This document shows, one piece after another, positions 19,149 to 32,886 of a stretch of DNA of 64,000 nucleotides. How positions within the stretch are numbered: the first letter of the stretch is position 1; every line of letters starts with the position of its first letter. Both the position numbers and the translations under genes were made by a program. The notes beneath the pieces were generated by a model. It did no database searches. It saw only the letters and a program-made list of their open reading frames with translations, and had not been told where the DNA came from. Location of the stretch: positions 1 to 64,000 of the forward strand of contig NZ_JAMKBJ010000006.1 in the NCBI RefSeq assembly GCF_027563315.1. Direction: 5' to 3'. This DNA comes from Paenisporosarcina quisquiliarum. Its GTDB lineage: Bacteria; Bacillota; Bacilli; Bacillales_A; Planococcaceae.

Positions 19149-19247
19149 CTCTTATGAAAAGTTAACAACTCGTTCTACTTAATTTTTGAAAAAACATCTT
19201 ATTAGATTCACACATAGAATGAAGCTCTTGAAGGGAGTGAAACAATC

Positions 19248-19781
19248 GTGTTTTTGGATTACCTCGTACTAGGTGCCACTGATGCTCATGAAACAGAATT
19301 TCTGAACACTGGCGACATCTTAGTAACTTTAGTCATCTTCTCTATCCTGATGCTCCTTCTGAAGAAATTCGCATGGGGCCCGTTGATGGGAGTTATGAAA
19401 CAACGTGAAGATTTAATCGCGAGTGAAATCGAAGCAGCTGAAAACAGCCGCCTAGAATCACACAAATTGCTTGAAGAACAACGTAGTTTGTTAAAAGAAG
19501 CGCGAACGGAAGCACAAGGGATTGTTGAGAACGCGAAGAAGCAAGGCGATGTTCAACGTGAAGAAATTATCACGGCTGCACGCGCTGAAGCGAACCGTTT
19601 GAAAGAATCTGCTGTCCGTGAAATCGAAACAGAAAAAGACAGAGCAATCGCAGCAGTACGCGAAGAAGTCGTATCTCTATCTGTTCTTGCAGCATCTAAA
19701 GTTCTTGGAAAGCAAATTTCTGAGGAAGATAACCGTGCGTTAATCGAAGAAACGATTGCGAAGGCAGGCGATGTAGGGTGA
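19248..19781 (+). CDS. atpF: ATP synthase F0 subunit b
   Basis: Peripheral stalk subunit: one N-terminal membrane helix (about 18-38, [15 protein letters not shown]), then a long charged coiled coil. 177 aa. GTG start at 19248 after AAGGGAGTG. Its stop overlaps the atpH start (GTGA, 19778-19781), so the two are translationally coupled. Confidence 0.95.
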   Translation: MFLDYLVLGATDAHETEFLNTGDILVTLVIFSILMLLLKKFAWGPLMGVMKQREDLIASEIEAAENSRLESHKLLEEQRSLLKEARTEAQGIVENAKKQGDVQREEIITAARAEANRLKESAVREIETEKDRAIAAVREEVVSLSVLAASKVLGKQISEEDNRALIEETIAKAGDVG

Positions 19782-20314
19782 GTCAATCCACTGCAGCGAA
19801 ACGTTATGCTTTAGCATTATTTCAACTAGCACAGCAACATAACCAACTGACTTCTGTAGAAGAAGATCTACGTGAAGTAAAAGTGGTTTTCAAAGAAAAC
19901 CGTGAATTACAAGCTTTGCTTGCATCTCCGAAACTTTCTTTGGATCGTAAAAAAGAATTGATTCGTGAACTATTCGGACAAGCCAATCCACTTGTTGTCA
20001 ATACACTTCAAGTATTGATTGACCGTAAACGAATCAACGAAACGGTTGCAGTTGCAACTGAATTCTCAACACTTTCAAATGAAGCACAAGGTATTGCGGA
20101 TGCGAAAGTATATTCGACACGTCCTTTGACTGATGATGAGCGTGCAGACATTTCATCTGCATTCGCAAAAAAAGTCGGGAAACAGTCGTTACGCATTGAA
20201 AACGTAATTGACCCATCATTGATTGGTGGCATTCGTCTTCAAATCGGCAACCGTATTTTTGATAGCAGCGTCAGCGCTAAGCTGGATCGCTTGAAGAAAC
20301 AACTTATCGGTTAA
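19778..20314 (+). CDS. atpH: ATP synthase F1 subunit delta
   Basis: Links the F1 head to the b stalk. 178 aa, with [14 protein letters not shown] at the N-terminus and [21 protein letters not shown] at the C-terminus, the OSCP signature. GTG start inside the atpF stop region. Confidence 0.95.
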   Translation: MSQSTAAKRYALALFQLAQQHNQLTSVEEDLREVKVVFKENRELQALLASPKLSLDRKKELIRELFGQANPLVVNTLQVLIDRKRINETVAVATEFSTLSNEAQGIADAKVYSTRPLTDDERADISSAFAKKVGKQSLRIENVIDPSLIGGIRLQIGNRIFDSSVSAKLDRLKKQLIG

Positions 20315-21850
<1,536 letters not shown>

Positions 21851-21877
21851 TCTTTTTGGATGAATAAAAAACGATAA

Positions 21878-22750
<873 letters not shown>

Positions 22751-22759
22751 AAGTAGTAA

Positions 22760-24196
<1,437 letters not shown>

Positions 24197-24199
24197 TAA

Positions 24200-24628
<429 letters not shown>

Positions 24629-24638
24629 TAAAAGATGG

Positions 24639-24676
24639 CGAGTCGAGGAGTAGTATTCTCCTCGACTCGTTTTTTT
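24639..24676 (+). terminator. terminator of the atp operon
   Basis: CGAGTCGAGGAG (24639-24650) pairs with CTCCTCGACTCG (24658-24669), then seven T. Confidence 0.96.
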
Positions 24677-24812
24677 ATGGATTTGTGAAGAGATCTTAAT
24701 TCGTACGTCGTTATTGAGGATTAGATTGAGGTTATCTACATTTCGCAATAAGGTGTCGAGGAATGGACTGAGGATGTAAGCGGTTTGCACGTGATTATCA
24801 TGGTGTCGGTAG

Positions 24813-24890
24813 GATATCTGGATTTCCTCTTGTGACGATATCTAGATTTCACCGTGCGATATCTATAAATGACTACTGCTTATCTGGAAT
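24813..24890. repeat. loose GATATCT repeat
   Basis: GATATCT at 24813, 24837 and 24858, then TTATCTGG near 24880; spacings 24, 21 and about 22 bp. A weaker relative of the fixed-period arrays. The rest of 24677-25010 shows no gene. Confidence 0.5.
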
Positions 24891-25024
24891 TAGGCATTCA
24901 ATATCGAGTATTCATTGTATTCAACATGATTCGAGCGTGAATGAAATGACCCAACAATGATTTTTAATAAAAGTATTTCCTTACTTTGTATAACCACTTC
25001 TTAAACCAAAAAGGAGCAATCACT

Positions 25025-25261
25025 ATGTATACACAAATTGGACAGCAAGCGATTCTTGGCATTTTATCGCATGTGTTTTTTATCGGTATTACGTTTTTCG
25101 CACTTCGTGCAGTTATGATCGAGAAAGTTGTCAAAAAGCAGCATGTATTTCAAGTACAACTGTTATACATTTTATTGAGCATTGCCATCGGATCATCCGT
25201 GTCGAACTTCTTTCTGAACATGTCGAATTGGTCGAAACAGCTGCCATTCCTCTTTTCTTAA
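25025..25261 (+). CDS. ywzB: YwzB (DUF1146) small membrane protein
   Basis: 78-aa protein with two membrane helices (QQAILGILSHVFFIGITFF and the helix around LLYILLSIAIGSSVSNFFL). DUF1146 proteins sit between atpC and murA in B. subtilis as here. AAAAAGGAGCAATCACT supports ATG 25025; function unknown. Confidence 0.88.
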   Translation: MYTQIGQQAILGILSHVFFIGITFFALRAVMIEKVVKKQHVFQVQLLYILLSIAIGSSVSNFFLNMSNWSKQLPFLFS

Positions 25262-25634
25262 TGTGTCCTCTTTATGTCCATAAAGATGAATTAGGATTCG
25301 TAGCTATGGCCATGGAGAGAACGTATTATTACCCGGGAAATAAATTGTCGAAGAATGGTTTAAACCTACTTAACTAGGGAATTAGTAGGTAGAATAACTT
25401 ACCAAAAAAGAGTTTAAAAGAGTTTCGTAAATGACCGACACAAAGGACTCGTGACTTACGTATCATATAAGACAGTTACTTGTCAAAAAGTTTTTAAAAA
25501 ATGAGGGAATGGATACTTGTTTTATAGAGTAAATGACTGTAACATGAGAAATGTTTTTATTCCTAATTAATGACATCATACGAGTTTAATCGACACATAG
25601 AGAAAATCAATATATAAAACATGGAGGGTCAACA
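25262..25634. other. intergenic region before murA
   Basis: 373 bp without a gene; the ywmB gene found here in B. subtilis is absent. A hairpin ACCTACT...AGTAGGT lies at about 25366-25392 and a TTGTCGAA sequence resembling a Spo0A box at 25345-25352. No clear sigma-A promoter was picked out in the AT-rich part. Confidence 0.5.
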
Positions 25635-26936
25635 TTGGATAAAATTATTGTAAGAGGCGGCCATAAGTTAACAGGTAAAGTAAGAGTAGAGGGTGCAAAA
25701 AATGCGGTATTACCGGTTTTAGCAGCAGCTCTTTTAGCGTCAAAAGGGAAAAACATCATTCGTGACGTAGCGAACTTAGCAGATGTTTACACAATTAATG
25801 AAGTGTTAAAAAGTTTAGGTGCAACTGTTCAATACTACCCGAAACAAAACGAAGTCATCATCGATTCTTCAGCTACTTTATCAAGTGAAGCTCAATTCGA
25901 ATACGTTCGTAAAATGCGTGCATCCATCTTAGTTATGGGGCCAATCTTAGCTCGTAACGGCTTTGCTCGTGTAGCACTTCCAGGAGGCTGTGCAATCGGT
26001 TCACGTCCAATTGATCAACATTTAAAAGGCTTCGAAGCAATGGGTGCTGAAATTTCATTTGGACACGGATTTGTTGAAGCAAAAACAAATGGTCGCTTAA
26101 AAGGCGCTAAAATTTACATGGACGTTCCAAGTGTTGGAGCGACTGAAAACATCATGACGGCTGCGGCATTGGCAGAAGGTACGACTATTCTTGAAAATGC
26201 AGCTAAAGAGCCTGAGATTGTTGATTTGGCGAACTTCATCAACGAGATGGGTGGACGTGTTATCGGAGCTGGAACTGACACGATTCGTATCGAGGGCGTT
26301 GAGGAATTAGAAGGAACACTTCACCACATCATCCCGGACCGTATTGAAGCAGGCACATTTATGGTAGCAGCTGCTATCACTAAAGGTGATGTGACAATCG
26401 AAAACGCTGTTCCTGAACATATGGCAGCGTTGATTTCCAAAATGGAAGAAATGGGTGTTCAAATCAATGAAGAAGTGGACGGACTTCGTATCCGTGCAAC
26501 TGGAACATTGAAATCAGTGGACATCAAAACTATGCCACATCCAGGTTTCCCGACTGATATGCAATCGCAAATGATGGCATTAATGTTAACGGCAACAGGA
26601 ACTGGCATGCTTACTGAAACAGTATTTGAAAACCGCTTCATGCACGTAGAAGAATTCCGTCGCATGAATGGTAACGTGAAAATCGAAGGTCGCTCAGTGA
26701 TTATGCAAGGACCATCTGATTTACAAGGTGCTGAAGTAGCAGCAACTGACTTACGTGCAGCTGCAGCATTAATCTTAGCTGGTTTAGCTTCAGAAGGTGT
26801 AACACGCGTTACTGAACTTTACCACCTTGATCGTGGCTACGTGAACTTCCACTTAAAATTACAAGCACTTGGAGCAGACATTGAACGCGTTTCATCTGAA
26901 TCATCTGATGAAAAAGTGATGCAACAAACAGTTTAA
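25635..26936 (+). CDS. murA: UDP-N-acetylglucosamine 1-carboxyvinyltransferase
   Basis: First committed step of peptidoglycan synthesis: transfers enolpyruvate from PEP to UDP-GlcNAc. 433 aa, with [13 protein letters not shown] at the N-terminus (Lys22-Asn23 motif) and catalytic Cys119 in [11 protein letters not shown], the fosfomycin target. TTG start after GGAGGGTC. Synteny with ywzB and spoIID marks it as the main murAA-type copy. Confidence 0.97.
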   Translation: MDKIIVRGGHKLTGKVRVEGAKNAVLPVLAAALLASKGKNIIRDVANLADVYTINEVLKSLGATVQYYPKQNEVIIDSSATLSSEAQFEYVRKMRASILVMGPILARNGFARVALPGGCAIGSRPIDQHLKGFEAMGAEISFGHGFVEAKTNGRLKGAKIYMDVPSVGATENIMTAAALAEGTTILENAAKEPEIVDLANFINEMGGRVIGAGTDTIRIEGVEELEGTLHHIIPDRIEAGTFMVAAAITKGDVTIENAVPEHMAALISKMEEMGVQINEEVDGLRIRATGTLKSVDIKTMPHPGFPTDMQSQMMALMLTATGTGMLTETVFENRFMHVEEFRRMNGNVKIEGRSVIMQGPSDLQGAEVAATDLRAAAALILAGLASEGVTRVTELYHLDRGYVNFHLKLQALGADIERVSSESSDEKVMQQTV

Positions 26937-26960
26937 TTCTCTTATCCTATCATATTCCAA

Positions 26961-26997
26961 AAACCGACATCTTATACCCAAGATGTCGGTTTTTTTG
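26961..26997 (+). terminator. terminator after murA
   Basis: AAACCGACATCTT (26961-26973) pairs with AAGATGTCGGTTT (26980-26992), continuing into T7. Confidence 0.95.
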
Positions 26998-27209
26998 TGG
27001 GGAATTTTTAGATTAAAATTCAATCCAAACGAGGCTGATCAGGGGGATTGTTAGTTTATTCAAGTTGGTTATGAAATGTTCCTATTCATTGATGAAATTC
27101 AAGATCATTTTCCGCTGAGCTCTGTGTAGGAAGTAGTACCCCTTCTTAAATTAATTTATTACTTCAAGCCTTTTGAGTGGTCGCTCAGTCTGACTTTTAG
27201 CTCTTCACA

Positions 27210-27282
27210 TCTGAAAAAATGAAGTTGACGTCTGAAAAATGGAGCATCACGTCTGAAAAACGCGGTTGACGTCTGAAAAAGT
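27210..27282. repeat. 21-bp-period array, TCTGAAAAA core
   Basis: TCTGAAAAA at 27210, 27231, 27252 and 27272 (21, 21, 20 bp), three of them preceded by ACG or CACG. Lies in the 640-bp gap between murA and spoIID. Confidence 0.88.
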
Positions 27283-27384
27283 GCCACATCAAAGAGACTT
27301 AATTTACTCGTTTGTACTGCCAAGCTGTAGTTGTTCCCGTTTACCCAGAGTCTCTCACAAAAATACCCCAAACACGAAGTAAGA

Positions 27385-27430
27385 GGGGGCTAATTAGTTC
27401 GTTTCCGCTACGCTGCTTTGGAAGAAGTTT
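27385..27430. repeat. dispersed GCTACGCTGC repeat, inverted copy
   Basis: GAGGGGGCTAATTAG, TTTCCGCTACGCTGC and TTGGAAG occur in the reverse order of 14518-14578. A further partial copy (TTTCCGCTGCGCTGCTA) is at about 27508. Two AATCTAGATA cores follow at 27551 and 27572, 21 bp apart. Confidence 0.7.
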
Positions 27431-27601
27431 ATTCCCGTTGGAACTACGTTTATTTCTCATTTATCACGTTCTACTCTCGCTCAATTACTCCCAGTTCTAA
27501 TTGGTTAGTTTCCGCTGCGCTGCTATTTAGAAAAACGAATTGAAAGATGAAATCTAGATAACACCCAGGCAAATCTAGATAAATTCTAATGCGCTCCAAA
27601 A

Positions 27602-27631
27602 ATCATATTCTTTACTCTCTCTTCATATATT
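27602..27631 (+). promoter_or_regulatory. sigma-E-like promoter of spoIID
   Basis: ATCATATT (27602-27609), 14-bp spacer, CATATATT (27624-27631), against the sigma-E pattern GTCATATT-13/15-CATACAAT. The expected start site, 6-8 bp downstream, falls on the spoIID ATG at 27637. Confidence 0.6.
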
Positions 27632-27636
27632 CGACC

Positions 27637-28560
27637 ATGAGATACTTAGCCATTGTAATTGCCTGTCTCTGTTTATTCCTCCTGCCACTGCAACTGATTG
27701 AGAAGTTACCGCAACACGGGCAAGAGTCAGCAACGCCAACCGGCATTGAAGCGGCATGTGAACCTATACTGATTCGCGTGGAAGGGCATGCTGAGCCGTT
27801 TCCGTTAGAAGACTATGTCAAAGGTGTGGTTCAGGCAGAAATGCCGGCTACGTTCCAGCTAGAGGCCTTAAAAGCGCAAGCCATTGCAGCACGCACATAC
27901 GCACTTAAAACAACAAATTTCGGAACAACTTCTATTAAACCTACTACTTCACACCAGGCGTTCATTTCTCAAAGCGAACGCATATCCCCTCCAAACATCG
28001 CACAAGCAATTACAGAAACAGCCTCACAAGTCCTTACCTATAATAATGAACTCATCACAGCCATGTTTTTTTCTACAAGCAATGGAAAAACGGAAAGCGC
28101 AGAAGGATATAGCGGGAACGAAATTCCTTATTTAGTAACAACGGATAGCCTGGGGGATACCATATCCCCGAAGTTCTTCAACACGAAAACGTTCACACTG
28201 AAGGAATGGAATGATGCGTTCGGCTTCACTTGGACTGCCGATCACTTCAAGACACTGGTGCTGACGCCTAATGAATCACAGCGAGTTAAACAAATGACGA
28301 CCACCCAGCATGAATGGACAGGCCGTGAAATACGGGATATTTTAGGCCTCCCCTCCACGGACTTTGAAATCGACGCATCCAATCCAAATCTCATCACCGT
28401 ATCTACGAAAGGATTCGGGCATGGAGTCGGGATGAGTCAATACGGTGCAAACGCCATGGCACAGGAAGGGAGTAAGGTGGAGGAGATCTTGAAACACTAC
28501 TATCCGAAGACAGAAATAAAAAATTTCCAATCTATTCATTCCGCATGTTTAAAACCTTGA
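27637..28560 (+). CDS. spoIID: stage II sporulation protein D
   Basis: Membrane-anchored lytic transglycosylase of the SpoIIDMP engulfment machine. N-terminal anchor MRYLAIVIACLCLFLL, then the SpoIID domain with EDYVKGVVQAEMPATF, LKAQAIAARTYA (catalytic Glu in the first), FFSTSNGKTESAEGY and GFGHGVGMSQYGA. About 307 aa from ATG 27637. That ATG and the in-frame ATG at 27589 both lack a Shine-Dalgarno sequence; 27637 fits the signal anchor and the sigma-E-like promoter, implying a leaderless or nearly leaderless mRNA. Confidence 0.92.
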   Translation: MRYLAIVIACLCLFLLPLQLIEKLPQHGQESATPTGIEAACEPILIRVEGHAEPFPLEDYVKGVVQAEMPATFQLEALKAQAIAARTYALKTTNFGTTSIKPTTSHQAFISQSERISPPNIAQAITETASQVLTYNNELITAMFFSTSNGKTESAEGYSGNEIPYLVTTDSLGDTISPKFFNTKTFTLKEWNDAFGFTWTADHFKTLVLTPNESQRVKQMTTTQHEWTGREIRDILGLPSTDFEIDASNPNLITVSTKGFGHGVGMSQYGANAMAQEGSKVEEILKHYYPKTEIKNFQSIHSACLKP

Positions 28561-28595
28561 ATCGCTGACAACACTAGCATCAAGAGGTGATGAAT

Positions 28596-29255
28596 ATGCG
28601 AGAGGAAAAATCTAACAATCCTTCTCTACCAAAAAAATCAAGTAAAAAACAAACGTGGCTATGGCCGGCGATTTACGTAGGATTTTCGCTATTATTTGTC
28701 GGCATGATCTGGGGGTACAATGCGTTTATTGGCTCTGACAGTGATGTTGCGGATGGTCCACGTACGGATGCCAATGGAGCTCCGGAAGAAGTTGCAGTAA
28801 CGTCTCAAAAAGAGAACATGAAATTCCCATTCGATGAAGCGGCGCTTGATCAAATGACCATTCTACAAGATTTCTATGATCCAACAGCTACGGAAGAATC
28901 ACAAGAAAATTCTCTTCTTGTATTCAACCAAACTTATGAAACAAGTACTGGTGTTACCATTTCAGTTGAAGGCGAACCGTTTGAAGTTTTTGCAGCAATG
29001 AGTGGAACTGTAAAAGAAGTAAATCTGGATCCATTCCTTGGAGACGAAATCGTCCTTGAACATGAAGACGGCCTAATTACTCAATATCGTTCAGTAAAAG
29101 AAATTTTAGTTAAAGTCGGCGACCATGTAAAACAAGGTCAGGCGATGGCAACTGCAACTGAAAATGAATTCAACCCAACAGCTGGCGTTCATTTACAGTT
29201 TGAAGTGTACGAAAATGGAGAAGCAGTAAATCCACGTAACTATTTGGCGTTCTAA
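28596..29255 (+). CDS. spoIIQ: stage II sporulation protein Q (degenerate M23 domain)
   Basis: Forespore membrane protein that pairs with SpoIIIAH to build the feeding-tube channel. 219 aa: membrane helix about 24-45, then an M23/LytM fold at about 120-219. The metal site is incomplete: the usual HxH near the end reads HLQF and the first His/Asp motif is replaced around VNLDPFLGDE, so it should be structural, not enzymatic. AAGAGGTG best serves ATG 28596; GTG 28587 and ATG 28590 also exist. 36 bp after spoIID. Confidence 0.9.
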   Translation: MREEKSNNPSLPKKSSKKQTWLWPAIYVGFSLLFVGMIWGYNAFIGSDSDVADGPRTDANGAPEEVAVTSQKENMKFPFDEAALDQMTILQDFYDPTATEESQENSLLVFNQTYETSTGVTISVEGEPFEVFAAMSGTVKEVNLDPFLGDEIVLEHEDGLITQYRSVKEILVKVGDHVKQGQAMATATENEFNPTAGVHLQFEVYENGEAVNPRNYLAF

Positions 29256-29310
29256 TTCCCAACTTTAAGGCATACGGTATAGGAAACGTTCGGTACGGAA
29301 GGATGCGGTC

Positions 29311-29583
29311 TTGCACGAACAGATCCGGAAACGTTGCCTAGAGCTTGGCGTCATGGTGCAGGAAACGGGCTTAACGGTACGCGCGGTTGCAAAGAAAACG
29401 GGCTACTCGAAGAGCACGGTGCACAAAGATTTAACAGAACGTTTAAAACTAGTAAATGAAGCACTGGCCAGAGAAGTTAGTGAAATCCTTGCCTATCATA
29501 AGTCGATCCGACATATTCGGGGCGGGGAAGCAACGAAACAAATGTGGAAACTAAAAGAAGAACACACGGAAGAAACGTCATGA
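29311..29583 (+). CDS. spoIIID: sporulation transcriptional regulator SpoIIID
   Basis: Small DNA-binding regulator of mother-cell genes, 90 aa. HTH VRAVAKKTGYSKSTVHKDL, followed by the basic C-terminus KSIRHIRGGEATKQMWK. TTG start at 29311 after GGAAGGA (29297-29303). The 3' end of the gene forms one arm of its own terminator. Confidence 0.95.
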   Translation: MHEQIRKRCLELGVMVQETGLTVRAVAKKTGYSKSTVHKDLTERLKLVNEALAREVSEILAYHKSIRHIRGGEATKQMWKLKEEHTEETS

Positions 29584-29609
29584 CGACACACTCGTCATGA
29601 CGTTTTTTC
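29574..29609 (+). terminator. terminator overlapping the spoIIID stop
   Basis: AACGTCATGACG (29575-29585 region) pairs with CGTCATGACGTT (29593-29604) and a T-run follows. The TGA stop (29581-29583) lies inside the first arm. Confidence 0.92.
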
Positions 29610-29625
29610 TTTATAGTGAGTGTGA

Positions 29626-29718
29626 TTCCTACGTGACCCTCGATTTTTCCTACGTGACCCCCAAATTTTCCTACGTCAACCCCGTTTTTTCCTACGTGAC
29701 CCCCAAATTTTACAACTG
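29626..29718. repeat. 21-bp-period array, ACGTAGGA core, inverted orientation
   Basis: CCTACGT at 29628, 29649, 29670 and 29691 (21-bp steps) is the reverse complement of the ACGTAGG family, ending with the TTTTACAAC form of the leading unit near 29712. It follows the spoIIID terminator; 29719-29920 contains only the mbl upstream region. Confidence 0.92.
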
Positions 29719-29920
29719 AGAGTCATCTCCATCGCGCAACTCAGTATCGAAAGCTATTTGCGCCTCACTTATTCATGCTAAAAACCACATCTCAAGCACG
29801 GGACTATTTACTGAAAAAAGATGTAATTATTTGCTCTCTATGATAGAATAGTCAGTTAGTAGAGACAAAGATAGAGATCGTCAACTATTATGGGAATTGT
29901 AGGAAGGGGAAACAAGGTTC

Positions 29921-30916
29921 ATGTTTGCTAAAGATATTGGAATTGACCTTGGAACGGCGAACGTTTTAATACATGTGAAAGGCAAAGGGATTGTATTAAA
30001 CGAACCGTCAGTTGTAGCTATGGATCGCAAAACGAAACGCGTTTTGGCAGTTGGTGAAGAAGCACGTCAAATGGTAGGGCGTACTCCAGGGAATATCGTG
30101 GCAATTCGTCCATTGAAGGATGGAGTAATTGCTGATTTTGATGTGACTGAAGCCATGCTAAAACACTTTATTAATAAATTGGATGTTAAAGGATTTTTAT
30201 CAAAGCCACGTATCTTAATCTGTTGTCCGACAAATATCACGAGTGTGGAACAAAAAGCAATTCGTGAAGCGGCAGAGAAATCAGGTGGCAAAAAAGTGTT
30301 TCTTGAAGAAGAACCTAAAGTGGCAGCGATTGGAGCGGGGATGGATATTTTCCAACCAAGCGGCAATATGGTCGTTGACATTGGTGGGGGCACAACAGAT
30401 ATCGCCGTACTTTCGATGGGTGACATTGTAACGTCCGAATCGATTAAAGTAGCTGGCGATGTATTTGATAATGACATTTTACAATACATAAAACGTCAAT
30501 ATAAACTATTGATTGGTGAGCGTACCTCTGAAGATATTAAAATCAGAATCGGTACAGTTTTTGCAGGTGGACGCAATGAAGAAATGGAAATCCGTGGTCG
30601 TGACATGGTAACAGGTCTACCACGCACCATTGTCATCCATTCTGATGAAATTGAAAGATGTTTAAGAGAATCGATTGCCATGATCGTGCAGGCTTCGAAA
30701 AACGTTCTGGAAAAAACACCTCCTGAATTATCTGCAGACATTATTGACCGTGGCGTGATTTTAACAGGTGGCGGCGCATTGATGCATGGTATTGATTTCT
30801 TACTTGCACAGGAATTGAAGGTTCCGGTATTAATTGCCGACAACCCAATGGATTGTGTAGCAATCGGAACAGGCATTTTGCTTAATAATATTGGCAAAGC
30901 ATCCACTCGACTGTAA
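29921..30916 (+). CDS. mbl: MreB-like cell-shape protein Mbl
   Basis: Actin-fold protein that organises lateral wall synthesis with the elongasome. 331 aa. Phosphate-1 IDLGTANVLI, phosphate-2 VVDIGGGTTDIAVLS, and adenosine motif LTGGGALMHGID. Identity as Mbl rather than MreB rests on the N-terminus MFAKDIGIDLGTANVLIHVK and the spoIIID-mbl neighbourhood. GTAGGAAGGGGA before ATG. Confidence 0.93.
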   Translation: MFAKDIGIDLGTANVLIHVKGKGIVLNEPSVVAMDRKTKRVLAVGEEARQMVGRTPGNIVAIRPLKDGVIADFDVTEAMLKHFINKLDVKGFLSKPRILICCPTNITSVEQKAIREAAEKSGGKKVFLEEEPKVAAIGAGMDIFQPSGNMVVDIGGGTTDIAVLSMGDIVTSESIKVAGDVFDNDILQYIKRQYKLLIGERTSEDIKIRIGTVFAGGRNEEMEIRGRDMVTGLPRTIVIHSDEIERCLRESIAMIVQASKNVLEKTPPELSADIIDRGVILTGGGALMHGIDFLLAQELKVPVLIADNPMDCVAIGTGILLNNIGKASTRL

Positions 30917-30966
30917 AATCCAACAAATAGACATGCACAATTGATGGACGATAAGGAGAACGGCGA

Positions 30967-31266
30967 ATGACGAATGAAGTGAAAGAAGAACAACAACAGC
31001 AGGTGAATAAACCTGTTGCTTCAAACCGAAAACAGCATAAAGCTGAAAAAGCCGAAGCTAAAGATCAAAAGAAAACGTGGTGGGTTCAAATCCGTCTTTT
31101 CCCGATTTGGCTTCGCATTGTTTTGGTATTAGCTCTTGTCGTTGCTGCAATTGCAGCAGGATTAACGATTGGCTATGGTTACATCGGTGACGGGGAACCT
31201 AAAGATGCCTTGAAATGGGAAACATGGCAACACATATTAGATTTACTCAACGGTAAAGAGTCATAA
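30967..31266 (+). CDS. EpuA-like DNA-directed RNA polymerase subunit beta family membrane protein
   Basis: 99-aa protein: a charged Gln/Lys/Glu-rich cytoplasmic N-terminus (1-37), a WWVQIRLFPIWLRIV amphipathic entry, one membrane helix (about 50-72) and a short outer tail GDGEPKDALKWETW. This is the EpuA family, whose database name 'RNA polymerase subunit beta' comes from a naming accident; role unknown. It occupies the place of flhO/flhP between mbl and fabZ in B. subtilis. ATAAGGAGAACGGCG before ATG. Confidence 0.82.
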   Translation: MTNEVKEEQQQQVNKPVASNRKQHKAEKAEAKDQKKTWWVQIRLFPIWLRIVLVLALVVAAIAAGLTIGYGYIGDGEPKDALKWETWQHILDLLNGKES

Positions 31267-31297
31267 TCGAACTCTTATACGATTTTCAATAAAAATA

Positions 31298-31412
31298 CTG
31301 TCTAGCTCCAAGCGCCAGCTCGCACCTCCACCAAAACAATTCGAGAAGAGCTTTTTGATTTGTTTTTTCAACGAGGGAGTCGAGCGAGAGTGGCGCTTTA
31401 CGCTTTTCTAAT
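31298..31412. repeat. TGTCTAGCTCCAAGCGCC-type palindromic element
   Basis: CTGTCTAGCTCCAAGCGCCA at the left and AGTGGCGCTTTACGCTTTTC at the right are inverted ends of a ~110-bp intergenic element widespread in Bacillaceae. An inner stem pairs AGCTCG/CGAGC-type segments. Usually found once between genes; function unknown. Confidence 0.8.
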
Positions 31413-31424
31413 GGAGGTACTACA

Positions 31425-31868
31425 TTGACACTATCAGCTCAACAAATTCAAGCGATTTTACCACATCGTTACCCATTCTTACTGGTCGATCGAATCACTG
31501 AAATTGAGGACGGAAAACGTGCAGTTGGTTTGAAAAACGTTTCAATCAATGAAGATTTCTTCAATGGGCATTTCCCGGGATATCCTGTAATGCCAGGTGT
31601 GCTAATTATCGAAGCGTTGGCACAAGTAGGCGGCGTAGCGTTATTGAACAAAGAAGAAAACAAAGGACGTCTGGCATTTTTGACAGGTGTTGATAACTGC
31701 CGTTTCAAACGTCAAGTCGTTCCTGGCGATCAGCTTCGCTTGGAAGTGGAATTCGTAAAACTTCGTGGAGCAATGGGCAAAGGTCATGCTATTGCGACAG
31801 TAGACGGAGAAATCGCTTGCGAAACAGATATTTTATTTGCACTCGGACCAGTTGTAGAGAAAGAATAA
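31425..31868 (+). CDS. fabZ: 3-hydroxyacyl-ACP dehydratase FabZ
   Basis: Dehydrates beta-hydroxyacyl-ACP in type II fatty acid synthesis. 147 aa hot-dog fold. [13 protein letters not shown] at the N-terminus, catalytic His in [19 protein letters not shown] with the catalytic Glu at its end. TTG start at 31425 after GGAGGTACTACA. Synteny matches B. subtilis ywpB. Confidence 0.96.
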   Translation: MTLSAQQIQAILPHRYPFLLVDRITEIEDGKRAVGLKNVSINEDFFNGHFPGYPVMPGVLIIEALAQVGGVALLNKEENKGRLAFLTGVDNCRFKRQVVPGDQLRLEVEFVKLRGAMGKGHAIATVDGEIACETDILFALGPVVEKE

Positions 31869-31962
31869 TCTGAATTTAGCAAGAGCACGTAGTTTAATGC
31901 TAATCGTCTGAGGGAATAATGAACTAGACGGTGTAGCCTTTTCAGTAGGAGGTTTATGCTTC

Positions 31963-32349
31963 ATGTATAAAGAATTACCAACCGGTGTAAAAAGTAGCAT
32001 TACACGTTCCATCAAAACCGTTTTCGAAAATTATATGGCCTCAATTGAATGGTCTGAAAATCGATTTAAAATGGAAGACTTCATTCAAGCATGGCGTATA
32101 TATATAAGTGAAAGTGCTTCATGGACAGACAAAGTATCTGAGGAATGCAAACAAGACCCTGCATTTCATGAAGAAGTTGCCAAAAAAATGAATCAAGTCA
32201 TTGAGAAAACTTTGAATGAGCCACCGTCTGAAGAACATGTTGCAAAAATTGAAATGATGCAAGAACAGCTGGACACTCATTATGATTATGCGTGTAAAGC
32301 GGAAGCGGCATACGTCGAATCCATTTTAAAAGAAAAACAAAACGCATAG
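31963..32349 (+). CDS. conserved hypothetical protein, all-helical
   Basis: 128 aa, not recognised. Predicted mostly alpha-helical, acidic, no signal or membrane segment. N-terminus MYKELPTGVKSSITRSIKTVF; C-terminal helix rich in Glu/Lys (ESILKEKQNA). TAGGAGGTTTATGC gives a good ribosome site. It lies downstream of fabZ with a ~94-bp gap and ahead of a lipoprotein gene; no function is inferred. Confidence 0.75.
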   Translation: MYKELPTGVKSSITRSIKTVFENYMASIEWSENRFKMEDFIQAWRIYISESASWTDKVSEECKQDPAFHEEVAKKMNQVIEKTLNEPPSEEHVAKIEMMQEQLDTHYDYACKAEAAYVESILKEKQNA

Positions 32350-32433
32350 TCGGATAGTTCCTTCCTTTCCCGGGCAACCTACAGTGAATCACACAATGTG
32401 TGGTGAACAATGCCGGAAAGGAGGGAATTTTTT

Positions 32434-32742
32434 ATGTGGAAAAAAGCTTCAATGGTATTTGGGATGAGTGCACTCTTACTTGTCGGCTGTAACATGAATA
32501 ATGACGACATTCCAGGTAACGAAACCCCAATGGAAAATGACGTAGAGAACGACGCAGAAGACGTGCGTGAGGATAACCAAGATTTAGTGCCTGGTACAGA
32601 AGGTGAAAACAAAGTGGATCCGACACAAGAAGACACAAACCAAGCTGAAGATAAAGACATGATGCAAGACCCGAATACAGAAGAAGAAGAAATTCTTGAA
32701 GACGACATGGATGCACGTGATGCGGATGACAAAGACAAATAA
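32434..32742 (+). CDS. small acidic lipoprotein
   Basis: 102 aa. Signal peptide with lipobox LLVGC, so the mature chain would start at Cys20 and be lipid-anchored. The rest is a disordered Asp/Glu/Asn-rich tail (NDVENDAEDVREDN; DDMDARDADDKDK), of the kind seen in surface spacer or sporulation-associated lipoproteins. GGAAAGGAGGG selects ATG 32434 rather than ATG 32410, which precedes the ribosome site. Function unknown. Confidence 0.8.
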   Translation: MWKKASMVFGMSALLLVGCNMNNDDIPGNETPMENDVENDAEDVREDNQDLVPGTEGENKVDPTQEDTNQAEDKDMMQDPNTEEEEILEDDMDARDADDKDK

Positions 32743-32886
32743 TGATGTAAGATAGTGCTTTTCTGAAGCTTAATGGTGAAATGTTCTTCACAGCTTGTCC
32801 AGTGGTCTTTCCAAAAAGAAATGAATCAAAAAAATGATTGAGTTTCTGACGCTAAGACGTAAATCTGGGCTTGCTGAAAACAATAC

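Noticed and set aside
28596-29255. Active M23 endopeptidase
   Set aside because: The second metal-site His is missing (HLQF) and the first motif is changed; identity as SpoIIQ explains this.
29921-30916. mreB instead of mbl
   Set aside because: N-terminal sequence and the spoIIID neighbourhood fit Mbl; mreB normally lies with mreC-mreD.
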